64,000 nt of DNA from Streptomyces alanosinicus (GCF_014650595.1 NZ_BMVG01000012.1:1-64000), one strand, 5' to 3'. Shown: positions 27,475 to 36,543, counted from the first letter of the stretch. Notes: a model not told the origin generated them from the sequence alone. A program made the numbers and translations.

Positions 27475-28544
27475 CTACCGCTCCCCAGACGCCGGTCCAG
27501 CAGATACAGCAGGGCCGGAGCCCCCAGCAGCGAGGTCACGACGCCCACCGGCAGCTCCTGCGTGTCCATCGCCGTACGGCACACGATGTCGACCACCACC
27601 AGCAGCAGGGCGCCGAAGAGGGCGGAGACCGGCAGGAGGCGTCGGTGGTCGCCGCCGACGACCAGGCGGCAGGCGTGCGGCACCATCAGCGCGACGAACG
27701 CGATCGCGCCGGAGACGGCCACCAGGACACCGGTCAGCACGCTGGTCACGGTGAACAGCTCGCGGCGCAGCCGGGTGACGTCGATGCCGAGTCCGGCGGC
27801 CGTCTCGTCGCCCATCAGCAGGGCGTTCAGGCCCCGGGCGCGCGCCTGCAGCCACAGCAGCGCGACGGGCACGGCGACGGCGGGCACCGCGAGCAGCTCC
27901 CAGGTCGCTCCGCTCAGGCTGCCCATGAGCCAGAACAGGACGCTGTGGGTCTGCTGCTCGTCGCCGGCCTGCAGCACCAGGTAGCTGGTGAACCCGGAGA
28001 GGAACTGGCCGATCGCGACCCCGGCCAGCACCAGCCGCAGCGGCGCGAAGCCTCCGCCACGCCGGGCCACCGCCCACACCAGCGCGAACGTCGCCAGCGC
28101 GCCGGCAAAAGCCGCCCCGGACAACCCCAGTCCCAGTGCCCCGCCCGCGCCGAGGCCGAGGACGATCGCGGCGACCGCGCCGAGGGAGGCGCCGTTGGAG
28201 ATGCCCAGCAGGTAGGGGTCGGCCAGCGGGTTGCGCACCAGCGCCTGTACGGCCGTACCGACGACACCGAGTCCCGCGCCGACGAGGGCGGCGAGCAGGG
28301 CACGCGGGACACGGAGCTGCCAGATGATGAGGTCGTCCGTGCCGGGGCGTGGCGCCTCACCGGACAGCCGCCGCCACACCACGCTCCAGACCTCGCCGGG
28401 CGCGATGGACGTCGAACCCCAGGCCACGGCCGCCGTCAGCGCGGCCACCAGCGCCACGGCCAGAACCGCCGCCAGCGGACCGGCGGGCAGGCTGCCGCGC
28501 TCCTCCGCAGCTGCGGCTTTCCGGCGCATCAGGGTGAAGGCCAC
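27471..28544 (-). CDS. ABC importer permease, FecCD family
   Basis: 357 residues, about ten membrane helices, with FecCD landmarks: PRALLAALVGAGLGVVGTAVQ, NPLADPYLLGISNGASLGAV and FVALMVPHACRLVVGGDHRR. This family imports ferric siderophores, heme, cobalamin or other metal complexes. The start follows the binding-protein stop by two bases and the stop overlaps the ATPase start. Confidence 0.93.
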
Positions 28545-28546
28545 GA

Positions 28547-29626
28547 TCAGGCGACCTTGCCCGGGTAGAGGGTCCTGGCGATCTCCTCGACCGTGTCGGC
28601 GTTATCGACTCCGGCGATGGTGGTCTGCTCGGAACCGATGCGCAGGTAGTGGCCTTCCTCGACCGCCTTAAGGCCCTTGGTGGCGGGGTTGGACTTCAGC
28701 CATTGCTCGGCCTCGTCGAACGCCTTCTTGTCGGCCGCCTCGCTGCCGCGGTTGCGGACGCCGAGCTGGATCCAGTCGGGGTTCTTGGCGATGACGTCCT
28801 CCCAGCCGACCTGCTTGTAGTCGCCGTCGCAGTCGGCGAAGACGTTGCGGGCGCCGGCCAGGGTGATCACGGCGTTGGCGACCTGGCGGTTGCAGGTGAC
28901 ACTGGGCTGCTTGGTACCGGCGTCGTAGTCGAAGAAGAAGTACGTCGGCCGCTTGCTCTCCGCCGTGCCGCCGACCGCCTTCTGGACGGCGGCCACCTTC
29001 TCCTTCATGCCGGCGACGAGTTTCTGTGCCTGAGCGCTCGTGCCCGTGACCGCGCCGAGGGAGGTGATGTCGGCCTCGACAGCGGACAGGTCGGTCACCG
29101 GCCTCTTGCTCTGGGCGGCGCAGGCGGTGGACTTCAGGTAGATGTGCTTGATCCCGGCCGCCTGGAACTCCTCCGCCGTCGGCGCGTCGCCCATCCCTCC
29201 GCCGCCCATGCTTCCCATGGAGGCGAAGGTGTCGATGTAGAGGTCGGCGCCGGAGCCGAGCAGCTTCTCCTTCGGGATCACGGTCTGGCCGAGCACCTTG
29301 ACCTTCTGCGCCTGTGCGTCGAGCGCGCCGGGCAGCGTGCCCTTGCCGGGCGGGAAGCCGGTGCCGATCACCTGGTCGCCGACGCCGAGGCGCAGCAGCA
29401 GCTCCAGGCTGGAGGCGTTGCTGGTGACGATCCTTTTCGGGGCGCTGGAGAAGGTGGTCTTGGCGCCCGTGCAGTCGGTGACGGACACCGGGTAGCCGCC
29501 GGACGCCGCCTTCCCGGCCTGCTTCGCGTTCCCGTCCGCCGTGTCCTTCCCCCCGCCGCCGCAGCCCGCCACCAGCAGGCCGCCCATGACGACGGCCGCG
29601 GTTCCGCCCCACACACGAGAACGCAT
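28547..29626 (-). CDS. ABC importer substrate-binding lipoprotein with a Met-rich segment
   Basis: 359 residues. The signal peptide ends in a lipobox (GGLLVAGC), so it is membrane-anchored outside the cell. The body is a BtuF/FhuD-like fold: PKRIVTSNASSLELLLRLG, KVKVLGQTVIPKEKLL and NPDWIQLGVRN. Unusual for the family is ASMGSMGGGGMGDA at about residue 140, a Met-rich stretch that could bind Cu(I). Together with the neighbouring copper genes it suggests a copper or copper-chelate ligand, but an iron siderophore or cobalamin remains possible. Start by lipoprotein logic; a longer frame to 29809 lacks a signal peptide. Confidence 0.88.
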   Translation of the reverse strand: MRSRVWGGTAAVVMGGLLVAGCGGGGKDTADGNAKQAGKAASGGYPVSVTDCTGAKTTFSSAPKRIVTSNASSLELLLRLGVGDQVIGTGFPPGKGTLPGALDAQAQKVKVLGQTVIPKEKLLGSGADLYIDTFASMGSMGGGGMGDAPTAEEFQAAGIKHIYLKSTACAAQSKRPVTDLSAVEADITSLGAVTGTSAQAQKLVAGMKEKVAAVQKAVGGTAESKRPTYFFFDYDAGTKQPSVTCNRQVANAVITLAGARNVFADCDGDYKQVGWEDVIAKNPDWIQLGVRNRGSEAADKKAFDEAEQWLKSNPATKGLKAVEEGHYLRIGSEQTTIAGVDNADTVEEIARTLYPGKVA

Positions 29627-29760
29627 CGAACAACTCCCGGATCCACTCGGTACACAGGCGAGCATTCGCCACCCGCTCCAGTAGTCGGAGCGAAGGTGCC
29701 CCGAGTTCCCGGCCAGTTGGCAATCCGGCTCAGGTGAACCGCTCCCGGTACTCCGGTGGC

Positions 29761-29802
29761 GAGGGTGCCGGTGCCGTTCTTCCAGCCGGCACCGGCACCC
29801 TC
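29761..29802 (-). terminator. Strong hairpin after the sigma factor gene
   Basis: Two perfect 15-base arms (29761-29775 and 29788-29802) with a 12-base loop, between the sigma factor stop and the binding-protein gene. It probably separates the sigma gene from the ABC operon. Confidence 0.75.
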
Positions 29803-29809
29803 CTGGCAC

Positions 29810-30433
29810 TCAGGCCGCCAGCGCGGCGGGCTGGTCCGCTTCGTCCAACAGGTCCATCAGCGTCGCGCGGGCGCGAGCCACGCGGGAGCGGACCGTGCCG
29901 ATCGGGCAGTCGCTCACCTCGGCGGCCTCCGCATAGGGCAGGCCGAGCAGCTGCGTGAGGGTGAACGCTTCCCGACGGTCGTCGGGCAGCGAGGCCAGCA
30001 GATCGAGCAGGGCGATGCCGTCGTCGAAGCCGGGCAGGTCGCACGGCTGGGCCAGTTCGGCGGCCAGTTGCCAGTCCGGTACGTGCGACAGCCGGGGGCG
30101 GGCGGCAGCGTACCGGTAGCTGTCGATCACCGCGCGGCGGGCGATGGACAGCAGCCAGGCCCGCGCCGAGGAACGCCCCTCGAAGCGGTGCAGGCTGCCG
30201 AGCGCGCGCAGGAACGTGTCCTGCGCCAGATCGTCCACCGCCTGGGGATCGCCGCACAGATGGGCGACATAGCGCTGGACGTCCCGGTGCAGGGCGCCCA
30301 CGAACTGCTCGACCGCGACCGCGTCACCGCCCCGGGCTGCCAGCGCCCATGCGGTGATCGATTCGTCGAGCGCCGCCGACTTGTCGCCCGCTCGGCCGCC
30401 TTCGGCGCGCGGGGTGGGCAGGGCAGAGGTCAT
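29810..30433 (-). CDS. ECF sigma factor, SigC-like
   Basis: 207 residues with region 2 (DDLAQDTFLRALGSLHRFEGRS, split here as DDLAQDTFLRALG and RFEGRSSARAWLLSIARR) and region 4 (REAFTLTQLLGLPYAEAA, GTVRSRVARARATL). By eye it is markedly similar to Mycobacterium tuberculosis SigC (ETFLRAIG, RFSARSSARTWLLAIAR, LLTQLLGLSYADAA, CPVGTIRSRVARARDAL). No anti-sigma gene is adjacent, as for SigC. SigC has been linked to copper acquisition in mycobacteria. ATG 30433 has AAGGA upstream. Likely targets are the flanking copper and ABC genes, by inference. Confidence 0.88.
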   Translation of the reverse strand: MTSALPTPRAEGGRAGDKSAALDESITAWALAARGGDAVAVEQFVGALHRDVQRYVAHLCGDPQAVDDLAQDTFLRALGSLHRFEGRSSARAWLLSIARRAVIDSYRYAAARPRLSHVPDWQLAAELAQPCDLPGFDDGIALLDLLASLPDDRREAFTLTQLLGLPYAEAAEVSDCPIGTVRSRVARARATLMDLLDEADQPAALAA

Positions 30434-30615
30434 CACCTGGTGTCCTTCTCGGGTCAACCGTGATCCGGACCAGGGCACGCCGAAGCGCGCGGTCCGGTGA
30501 AAGTGGGAGAGACGGCCCTACGGCATCGCTGCGGCGCTACAGCGCCTGTGCGGTCGTACGGCCGTGGCCCGAGGCGCACACCGGCAGCCGGTCAGCCTCG
30601 GGAAACCAGCTGTCT

Positions 30616-31287
30616 TCAGACGACAGCCGTCCCCACGGGCGGACCCCGAGATGTGATCGCGTGGACGAGAAGGAGGAGACGCGGCGCCCGGTCCGGGCGG
30701 CGGCGCCGCAGGTGGACGCGCGGGCGGTCCGGGGTGGCGGGCAGGGCGAGCAGCAACCGCAGCGGCGCCGCCAGCCACCCGGCCGTCGCCCGCAGGATCC
30801 GGAAGGCGGCCTTCTCGCCGTAGGCCAGCCACAGGCCGCACAGCACCGCGGCGAGCAGGTGGGCGGCGAGCATGCCGAACGACGACGAACCGCCGTCCAT
30901 GGAGTGCCCCATGTGATCCATGGGGCTCATGCCCGTGTGGCCCCTATGCATGGCGCCCGTTTCCATGGAGCCCATGCCCATGGAGCCCATGCCGCCCATG
31001 TCCATGGAGGCCGAGCCGCCTGACGTGCCGGACGCCGACTGGGCGTAGGAGAACGCCTCGTGGAGCACGGTCTGGGCGGCGACCACCACCGTCACGATCA
31101 ACGGCAGCCCGCGCTCACGCCCCGCCAGGCACCAGCCCACGGCCCCGGTCACGGCCCCGCCGGCGGCCAGCGCCCACGCGGGCACATCAGCGCCGGACAT
31201 CAGGACGTGGCCCAGGGCAGCGAGCAGCACGCACATGGCCGCGAACACCGCGGCCCGTATCGCGCGAGCACACCACCCTGCTGTCAT
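30616..31287 (-). CDS. Membrane protein with a Met/His-rich loop, probable copper-binding
   Basis: 223 residues. Three or four hydrophobic segments at residues about 10-85 are followed by a loop (about 95-130) packed with Met and His (MDMGGMGSMGMGSMETG, MHRGHTGMSP, MDHMGHSMDGG). Then come another membrane segment (GMLAAHLLAAVLCGLWLAYG) and an Arg-rich tail. Such loops bind Cu(I)/Cu(II) in periplasmic copper proteins. The family is not recognised with confidence. It lies between the PCu(A)C-like gene and the sigma factor, all on the same strand. Confidence 0.7.
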   Translation of the reverse strand: MTAGWCARAIRAAVFAAMCVLLAALGHVLMSGADVPAWALAAGGAVTGAVGWCLAGRERGLPLIVTVVVAAQTVLHEAFSYAQSASGTSGGSASMDMGGMGSMGMGSMETGAMHRGHTGMSPMDHMGHSMDGGSSSFGMLAAHLLAAVLCGLWLAYGEKAAFRILRATAGWLAAPLRLLLALPATPDRPRVHLRRRRPDRAPRLLLLVHAITSRGPPVGTAVV

Positions 31288-31457
31288 GGCGCCTCATCCT
31301 CGCATCCGGGCTTCGGTCGTCATGCGTGGGTACGGACATCCACGGGGGACCGTACTCAATCCGCAAGGTGTGATCCAGCCCACGACAACTGACTGGAACT
31401 CGACGACACTCTGCCCCGACGTCCAGGAGAGAATCCCTGTGCCCTCAGGGCGGGCGA

Positions 31458-31979
31458 TCATGGATCGCTGTCGCTCGGGTGGCTCACGACAGCGATCGTC
31501 TCGACCGGCGCGCTGCGCTCGAAGTGCAGCGTGAACGGCACGAGGTCACCCGCCCGCCAGTCGGCCTCGGCCTGCAGCGTCACGTCCACACCGCGTGGCG
31601 ACATGGACAACTCGCCGCCCGCGGGGACGGTGGCCGAGGTCACGTCGGCCTTGTAGGCGGCCCGGCCGCCCAGCATGCGGTGCCCGCTGAGGGTGATCCG
31701 GCCGCGCGTGGCGGTGGACGTCACGTTCACCAGCCGGTCGTCCGCGCCACCGACGTTGGCGATGTCGAAGAGCGCCGCGGTGTCCGTGCTGTCCCCGTAC
31801 GGCAGCAGGACCCGCCCGTTCGAGACGGTGATCCGGGCCGGGCTGCCCGCCCTCCCGGCCCCGGTCCAGGTCGTCAGCCCGCCCAGGGCGAGGCTGCACG
31901 CGGCCACGGGCGCGAGCGCGGCGAGGAGGGTGTCGGTCAGCCGGCGGCGCGTGGGTCGCCAGAGGTTCCGCTCGGTCAT
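31458..31979 (-). CDS. PCu(A)C-like copper chaperone domain protein
   Basis: 173 residues with a membrane anchor or signal (LLAALAPVAACSLALGGLTTW) and a cupredoxin-like domain: ALFDIANVGGADDRLVNVTS, LSGHRML, VPAGGELSMSPRGVDVTLQ. This is the pattern of PCu(A)C/DUF461 proteins that deliver copper to oxidases. The classic H(M)X10MX21HXM set is incomplete: GHRM and LSM are present, but the last HxM is replaced by VDV, so copper binding may be altered. It overlaps the CopA stop by 4 bases and is surely co-translated with it. Confidence 0.75.
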   Translation of the reverse strand: MTERNLWRPTRRRLTDTLLAALAPVAACSLALGGLTTWTGAGRAGSPARITVSNGRVLLPYGDSTDTAALFDIANVGGADDRLVNVTSTATRGRITLSGHRMLGGRAAYKADVTSATVPAGGELSMSPRGVDVTLQAEADWRAGDLVPFTLHFERSAPVETIAVVSHPSDSDP

Positions 31980-34252
31980 CGGGTTCGCCTCCGGGCGGGA
32001 GCGGGCGAGGGCTGCCAGGCGCGCAGCCGCAGGCTGTTGCCCACGACCAGCAGCGAACTCACCGACATCGCCGCCGCGGCGAGCATCGGATTGAGCAGGC
32101 CGACCATGGCCAGCGGCACGGTCACGACGTTGTAACCGAAGGCCCAGACGAGGTTGGCCCGGATCGTGCCCAGCGTGCGCCGGGCGAGCCGGACCGCGTC
32201 CGCCAACGCGTCGATGTCCCCGCGTACCAGCGTCACGTCGGCGGCCCCGATGGCCACGTCCGTGCCGCTGCCCATGGCGATGCCCAGGTCGGCTCCGGCC
32301 AGGGCTGCGGCGTCGTTCACTCCGTCGCCGATGACCGCGACACGGTAACCCTGCTCCTGCAGGTCCCGTACGAGGGCGGCCTTGGTCTCTGGTGTGCAGC
32401 GGGCGTGCACCTCGTCGATGCCCAGGGCTGCGGCCACGGCCTGCGCGGGTGCCTCACGGTCACCGGTGGCGAGCACCGGCCGCACGCCGAGGCGCCGCAG
32501 CCGGTCCACGGCCCGGTAGCTTCCGGGCCGTACGACGTCCCCGACCTCGATCAGGGCGTCGGCCACACCGTCCACCCGGACCAGGACGGGCGTGTGGGCG
32601 GCGGCCTCGGCCACCCGCAGCGCGTCTGCCAGGGCGGCGGGCAACTCGTCGTCCGGAGCCAGGACTTCCACCAGCCGGCCCTCGATCCGGCCGCGCACGC
32701 CCCGCCCCGGCAGGGCGGCGAACTCGCTCACCTCCGGCACGGGCCCCTCGGGGAGTTCCCGCCGGGCGTATGCGGCGATCGCCCGGCCAAGGGGATGCTC
32801 CGAGCCGTGCTCGACAGCACCGGCCAGCCGCACCAGCGCCTCCTCGCCCAGTCCGTCGGGTACGGCCGTGACCCGGGCGACGGTCATGTGACCGGAGGTG
32901 AGCGTGCCGGTCTTGTCCAGGACGACCGTGTCGAGGTGCTGGAGCCCCTCCAGAGTCTGGGGTCCGCTGACGAGGACGCCCAGTTGGGCACCACGGCCGG
33001 TGGCGGCCATCAGCGCGGTCGGCGTGGCCAGGCCGAGCGCGCACGGGCAGGCCACGACGAGGACGGCCACGCACGCGGTGACGGCGGCCTGCGGGTCGGC
33101 TCCGGCACCGAGCCAGAAGCCGAGGCAGGTGACGGCCAGCGCGAGCACCACGGGCACGAACACCCCGGCCACCGTGTCCGCCAGCCTCTGCGCCCGCGCC
33201 TTGCCGGCCTGGGCCTCGGTCACCAGCCGGGTGATCCGGGCGAGCTGGGTGTCGGCACCGACGGCCGTGGCTTCGACCAGCAGCAGCCCGCCGGCGTTGA
33301 CGGCGCCGCCGACCACCGCCGAACCCGGCCCGACCTCGACCGGCTCACTCTCCCCGGTGACCAAGGACAGATCGACGGCCGAACTCCCCTCCACCACCTG
33401 CCCGTCAGTGGCCACCCGCTCCCCCGGCCGTACGACGAAGACCTGCCCCGCCCTCAACCGCTCCACAGGAACATGCCGTTCCTCGTTGCCTACGCGGATC
33501 GTCACTTCCTTGGCGGCGAGTTGGGCCAGCGACCTGAGCACCGCCCCGGTCCCGCGCCGGGCTCGGGCCTCCAGGAAGCGCCCCGCCAGGACGAACAGCG
33601 GGACACCGACGGCCGCTTCGAGATAGAGATGCGCCGCGCCGTCCGAAGCCGAGGGCACCAAAGTGAACGGCATCCGCATACCGGGCTCTCCGGCACCGCC
33701 GAGGAAGAGCGCGTACGCAGACCAGGAGAACGACGCCACCACACCCAGCGACACCAGGGTGTCCATGGTCGCCGCCGCATGCCGCAGCCCACGCGCCGCA
33801 CGCGCATGGAAGGGCAACGCGCCCCACACGGCGACCGGCGCGGCCAGCGCGAAGCACAGCCACTGCCAGTTGCGGAACTGCAGCGCGGGCACCATCGACA
33901 GCACGAGCACCGGCAGCGCGAGCAGCGCGGTGGTCAGCAGCCGATCCCGCTCCTGGCGAGCGTCCTCGGATGCGCCCGCGTCCTTGCCCTCGCGCGTCTC
34001 GGGCGGCTCGGGCGGCTCGGGCAGGGCAGCCGTGTAGCCGGCCTTCTCGACGGCGGCGACGAGTTCCTCGGGGCTGATCCGCGGCGGGTGGCTCACACGC
34101 GCCCGCCCGGTGGCCAGATTGACCGTCGCCGTCACCCCGTCCAGCTTGCCGAGCTTCTTCTCGACGCGCCTCACACAGGCCGCGCAGGTCATCCCGCCGA
34201 CCGTCAGGTCGGTCGTCAGCGACTCGGCGGCGGCCACCGGTTCTCCGCTCAT
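31976..34252 (-). CDS. copA: Copper-translocating P1B-type ATPase
   Basis: 758 residues. An N-terminal HMA domain carries GGMTCAAC. The core has CPC in VVACPCALGLATPTALM (Cu+ specificity), VTGES in the actuator, DKTGTLT with the phosphorylated Asp, an HP motif (SEHPLG) and GDGVNDAAAL. Eight membrane segments are expected. These features define Cu(I) export or metallation ATPases (CopA/CtpA/CtpB). It is translationally coupled to a small H/M-rich membrane protein upstream and to PCu(A)C downstream, which fits periplasmic copper delivery or detoxification. Confidence 0.95.
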   Translation of the reverse strand: MSGEPVAAAESLTTDLTVGGMTCAACVRRVEKKLGKLDGVTATVNLATGRARVSHPPRISPEELVAAVEKAGYTAALPEPPEPPETREGKDAGASEDARQERDRLLTTALLALPVLVLSMVPALQFRNWQWLCFALAAPVAVWGALPFHARAARGLRHAAATMDTLVSLGVVASFSWSAYALFLGGAGEPGMRMPFTLVPSASDGAAHLYLEAAVGVPLFVLAGRFLEARARRGTGAVLRSLAQLAAKEVTIRVGNEERHVPVERLRAGQVFVVRPGERVATDGQVVEGSSAVDLSLVTGESEPVEVGPGSAVVGGAVNAGGLLLVEATAVGADTQLARITRLVTEAQAGKARAQRLADTVAGVFVPVVLALAVTCLGFWLGAGADPQAAVTACVAVLVVACPCALGLATPTALMAATGRGAQLGVLVSGPQTLEGLQHLDTVVLDKTGTLTSGHMTVARVTAVPDGLGEEALVRLAGAVEHGSEHPLGRAIAAYARRELPEGPVPEVSEFAALPGRGVRGRIEGRLVEVLAPDDELPAALADALRVAEAAAHTPVLVRVDGVADALIEVGDVVRPGSYRAVDRLRRLGVRPVLATGDREAPAQAVAAALGIDEVHARCTPETKAALVRDLQEQGYRVAVIGDGVNDAAALAGADLGIAMGSGTDVAIGAADVTLVRGDIDALADAVRLARRTLGTIRANLVWAFGYNVVTVPLAMVGLLNPMLAAAAMSVSSLLVVGNSLRLRAWQPSPAPARRRTR

Positions 34253-34524
34253 CAGTGGCCACCCCCGTGCATGTCCCCCATGTCATCCGTGCCACCACCC
34301 CCGCCGGGATCGCCGTCACCCCGGCTCGTGCCGGTGCCGTGCATGCCGGGCGCGACGGGCCCTGCGGCGGCACCGACGACGTACGACACCGTGAACATCA
34401 GCGCCAGCAGGAGAAGGAATCCGCACAGGGCGGGCGGAGGCACCAGCTTCCGCAACACCGCACCCGCGCCGGAGGGGATTTGCCGGGACTCGTCCATCAA
34501 CCGCGTCTCCAGATCACGTCGCAC
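34252..34524 (-). CDS. Small membrane protein with H/M-rich tail
   Basis: 90 residues. One membrane helix (ALCGFLLLLALMFTVSYVVG) is followed by an extracytoplasmic tail rich in Gly, Met and His (GMHGTGT, DDMGDMHGGGH). Its stop overlaps the CopA ATG (ATGA), so it is the first gene of the copA operon. It might pass copper to or from CopA. The family is not recognised. Confidence 0.65.
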   Translation of the reverse strand: MRRDLETRLMDESRQIPSGAGAVLRKLVPPPALCGFLLLLALMFTVSYVVGAAAGPVAPGMHGTGTSRGDGDPGGGGGTDDMGDMHGGGH

Positions 34525-34651
34525 GGCGTCGGTCGGATCGCGCCGTACTGCATCAGGAGTCGGGGCCGCCGGGGGTCGAGTTCCGGAACAACGTTGTGGT
34601 CCGCGTCACGTAAGGGACAACTGTGCCCGAGGCCCGCAGCGACGGAATGCC

Positions 34652-34680
34652 GCCCTGCCGACGGCTACCGTCGGCAGGGC
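34652..34680 (-). terminator. Hairpin downstream of the YcnI remnant
   Basis: 13-base perfect arms (GCCCTGCCGACGG / CCGTCGGCAGGGC) with a three-base loop, directly after the stop at 34688. Confidence 0.7.
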
Positions 34681-34687
34681 CGGTGCG

Positions 34688-35365
34688 CTACTCTGCCCGG
34701 GATCCGGCGGAACGGCCGCGCACGACGGCAAAACCCGCCGCTGCCAGGCCCAGCACGCCGACGACCAGCCCGGCGATGCCGAGCCCGCGGGCGGTCGAGT
34801 CGCTGGCCGAGGCGGTCGACTTGACGCTCTCGGAGCCCTTCGAACCCGCCGCCGAGGCGGTCGAAGCACCAGCGCCGTCCCCCGCGCCCTTGGCGGTGAG
34901 CTTGAGCACGGGTGCCGGGTTCTCCGGCTGCTGGCCGCCCTGTGTCTCCTCGATCCAGCGGACGATCTTGCCGTCGGAGTACGTCTGAAGGGTCTTGAAG
35001 GTCAGCTGGCCGGTGTCGTCGGGCAGCTGACCGAAGGCGACGTTGAAGTCTTCGTACTGCCCGGGTGCGATCTTCCCGCCGCTGAAGGTGATCTCCGAGA
35101 CGGCGTCGGTGATAGTGCCGTCGTCCGTCTTGACAGGGGTCTTGAGCTTGGTGTTGGTGACCTTGGCGGTCCAGCCGTCCTGCGGGTGGACGAGGACGCC
35201 GAGGACGGGGTGGTCGGTGGGCAGAAAGACTGGACCTGGGTGGTGGAGGCGTTGTCCTCCTCGTTGGGGACGCGGAAGGTCAGGACGCCGTCGGTGGCGC
35301 CCTTGGCGTAGCTGTCGGGGTGGACGGTGACGTGCGCGGAGGCGACGCCCGCAGCAGCGGGGGTC
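34688..35365 (-). pseudogene. Broken YcnI-like (DUF1775) copper-related protein
   Basis: From about 35340 the frame reads GVASAHVTVHPDSYAKGATD and LTFRVPNEEDNASTTQVQ, the mature start of YcnI proteins, in which the N-terminal His binds Cu(II). Near 35229 a single base appears missing; a shifted frame restores FLPTDHPVLGVLVHPQDGW, VKTDDGTITD and APVLKLTAKG, then a C-terminal membrane helix and basic tail ending at 34688. The upstream signal peptide is also lost: only about 15 residues precede AHV and no start fits. Two lesions point to a real pseudogene, although a sequencing error could explain the frameshift alone. Confidence 0.7.
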
Positions 35366-35910
35366 AGATCGCGTACGACATCCCCATCGGCGGCCCCCGC
35401 CGGTGAACGGCGTACCTCAGCCGTACCTGCCGCAACTCGACGCCGCACCGGGCACGCAGACGCCCAATGGGACGCGCCGGGTCGGTGAGACTCGGCGCCG
35501 TAGCCGCCAGCAGGTGAGCAATTTCGACGCCGGAGCCGTCGGAGTTCTGCTGTCAGACCATGCCCCTGCGACCGAGTAGCCCCCTCTGCCAGATCCTTGA
35601 TCGCGTCGAGGCGGTGTTCCCGCTGGGTGGCGAGGGTGTCCATCCACCGCGTTGTCCGCCTCAGTGGTTGAAGGTCGGCTTCGTAGCGGACCTCTCGTCC
35701 GGCCCGGTGGGCGCGTACCAGTCCGGCGCGGTCGAGGACTGCCAGGTGTTCGGCCACCGCCTGGCGGGTGATGGGGAGGCTTGCCGCCAGGGACGTCGAG
35801 GTCGCGGCGCCTTCGCGGGCAAGGACGGCCAGGACTTCTCGGCGGATCGGGTCGGCCAGGGCCACCAGGACGTCATCGGGGGCCTGTTCGCCCTCGGTGG
35901 TGCGGGTCAT
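35002..35910 (-). CDS. ArsR-family regulator with an abnormal C-terminal extension
   Basis: The first 105 or so residues are a normal ArsR/SmtB-type winged helix (VALADPIRREVLAVLAREG, SLPITRQAVAEHLAVLDRAG, GREVRYEADL) ending in the usual RLDAIKDLAEG. No stop follows. The frame continues through about 75 Arg-rich residues without similarity, then enters the N-terminus of the broken YcnI gene and ends in the wrong frame at 35002. A deletion that removed the ArsR stop and the YcnI start would explain this. Its ATG overlaps the SRPBCC stop by 4 bases. The regulator domain may still work. Confidence 0.5.
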   Translation of the reverse strand: MTRTTEGEQAPDDVLVALADPIRREVLAVLAREGAATSTSLAASLPITRQAVAEHLAVLDRAGLVRAHRAGREVRYEADLQPLRRTTRWMDTLATQREHRLDAIKDLAEGATRSQGHGLTAELRRLRRRNCSPAGGYGAESHRPGASHWASACPVRRRVAAGTAEVRRSPAGAADGDVVRDLTPAAAGVASAHVTVHPDSYAKGATDGVLTFRVPNEEDNASTTQVQSFCPPTTPSSASSSTRRTAGPPRSPTPSSRPLSRRTTALSPTPSRRSPSAAGRSHPGSTKTSTSPSVSCPTTPAS

Positions 35911-36317
35911 ACCGTGGTCTGTTCGCAGTCCGCGCCCAGTTGGTCGAGCTTGCCGGGCCGGTTCCGGCTGTTGGCGCGGTGCCGGTCGGTGGCCTCGTCG
36001 GTGGGCAGTCCGAGGTGCGCGAAGCCGCTTTCGACCATGGTGAGGCGGGTGCCTCCTATGGAGTCGTCTTCGGTCACGGTGAACTCGACCAGAGCGGCGT
36101 TGGAGTCGTCCGGCTCCTCGCCAGCGGCTCCTTGGGGCCACTGCCAGGACAGGACGCGCGGCGGCTCGACCGTCTGGATACGGGCGGGAATGACGCCGCC
36201 GAGGAAAGCGGGCTCGCTCAGCACGGACCAGACCCGTTCTCTGGAGGCATTGATCAGGATGGCGCGTTCGAACGGCGCTGCTTGGGTCCCGCCAAGCTTC
36301 GAGCACTCACTGCTCAT
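35907..36317 (-). CDS. SRPBCC/AHSA1-domain protein, probably with an internal deletion
   Basis: About 136 residues. The opening FERAILINASRERVWSVLSEP is the first strand and helix of SRPBCC (Aha1-type) proteins often paired with ArsR regulators. It then jumps almost directly to RIQTVEPPRVLSWQW and VEFTVTEDDSIGGTRLTMVE. The 20-30 residues usually found between these parts (WFG..., glycine-rich strand) are missing, so it may be non-functional. The ATGA overlap with the ArsR gene shows an operon. Start uncertain (36317 or 36365). Confidence 0.55.
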   Translation of the reverse strand: MSSECSKLGGTQAAPFERAILINASRERVWSVLSEPAFLGGVIPARIQTVEPPRVLSWQWPQGAAGEEPDDSNAALVEFTVTEDDSIGGTRLTMVESGFAHLGLPTDEATDRHRANSRNRPGKLDQLGADCEQTTV

Positions 36318-36321
36318 TCCG

Positions 36322-36543
36322 TCAGGAGTTCCAAGTGTCCGCCGCACGCACCTCCCCGCCACCACGCCTGAGCCTCAGAAGTCCACGGTCGTGCAGGGCA
36401 TGGGCCGACCGCCAGTCGCCCGGTTCCCAGGCCGCGGGATCTTCACCAGCCGCGAACCGTTCGAGAAGCGCGCGTTGCCGATGGTTCAGAGCGGACCACC
36501 GATGCACGAACACCAGCCCACACCGCACATCATGTGCACGCAC
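36322..36543 (-). CDS. Short hypothetical protein, possibly a fragment
   Basis: 73 residues (HRWSALNHRQRALLERFAAG, DWRSAHALHDRGLL) that look like the N-terminal helices of a small actinobacterial hypothetical protein seen in pairs of helix-rich domains. It may be the cut end of a longer gene. No function is assigned. Confidence 0.3.
   Translation of the reverse strand: MRAHDVRCGLVFVHRWSALNHRQRALLERFAAGEDPAAWEPGDWRSAHALHDRGLLRLRRGGGEVRAADTWNS

Noticed and set aside
29627..29760. Second cobalamin riboswitch upstream of the ABC binding protein
   Set aside because: There are GCCAACTGG and GGGAAC pieces, but no B12 box (AGYCAGGAGACC) or P1 stem was found, so it is not supported.
34525..34651. 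CsoR-type copper operator in front of the copA operon
   Set aside because: I looked for a GC-rich TACCCC...GGGTA palindrome and did not find a convincing one.
32405..35311. 968-residue open frame on the plus strand
   Set aside because: It is antisense to copA and the genes after it and is His/Arg/Gly-rich without domains.
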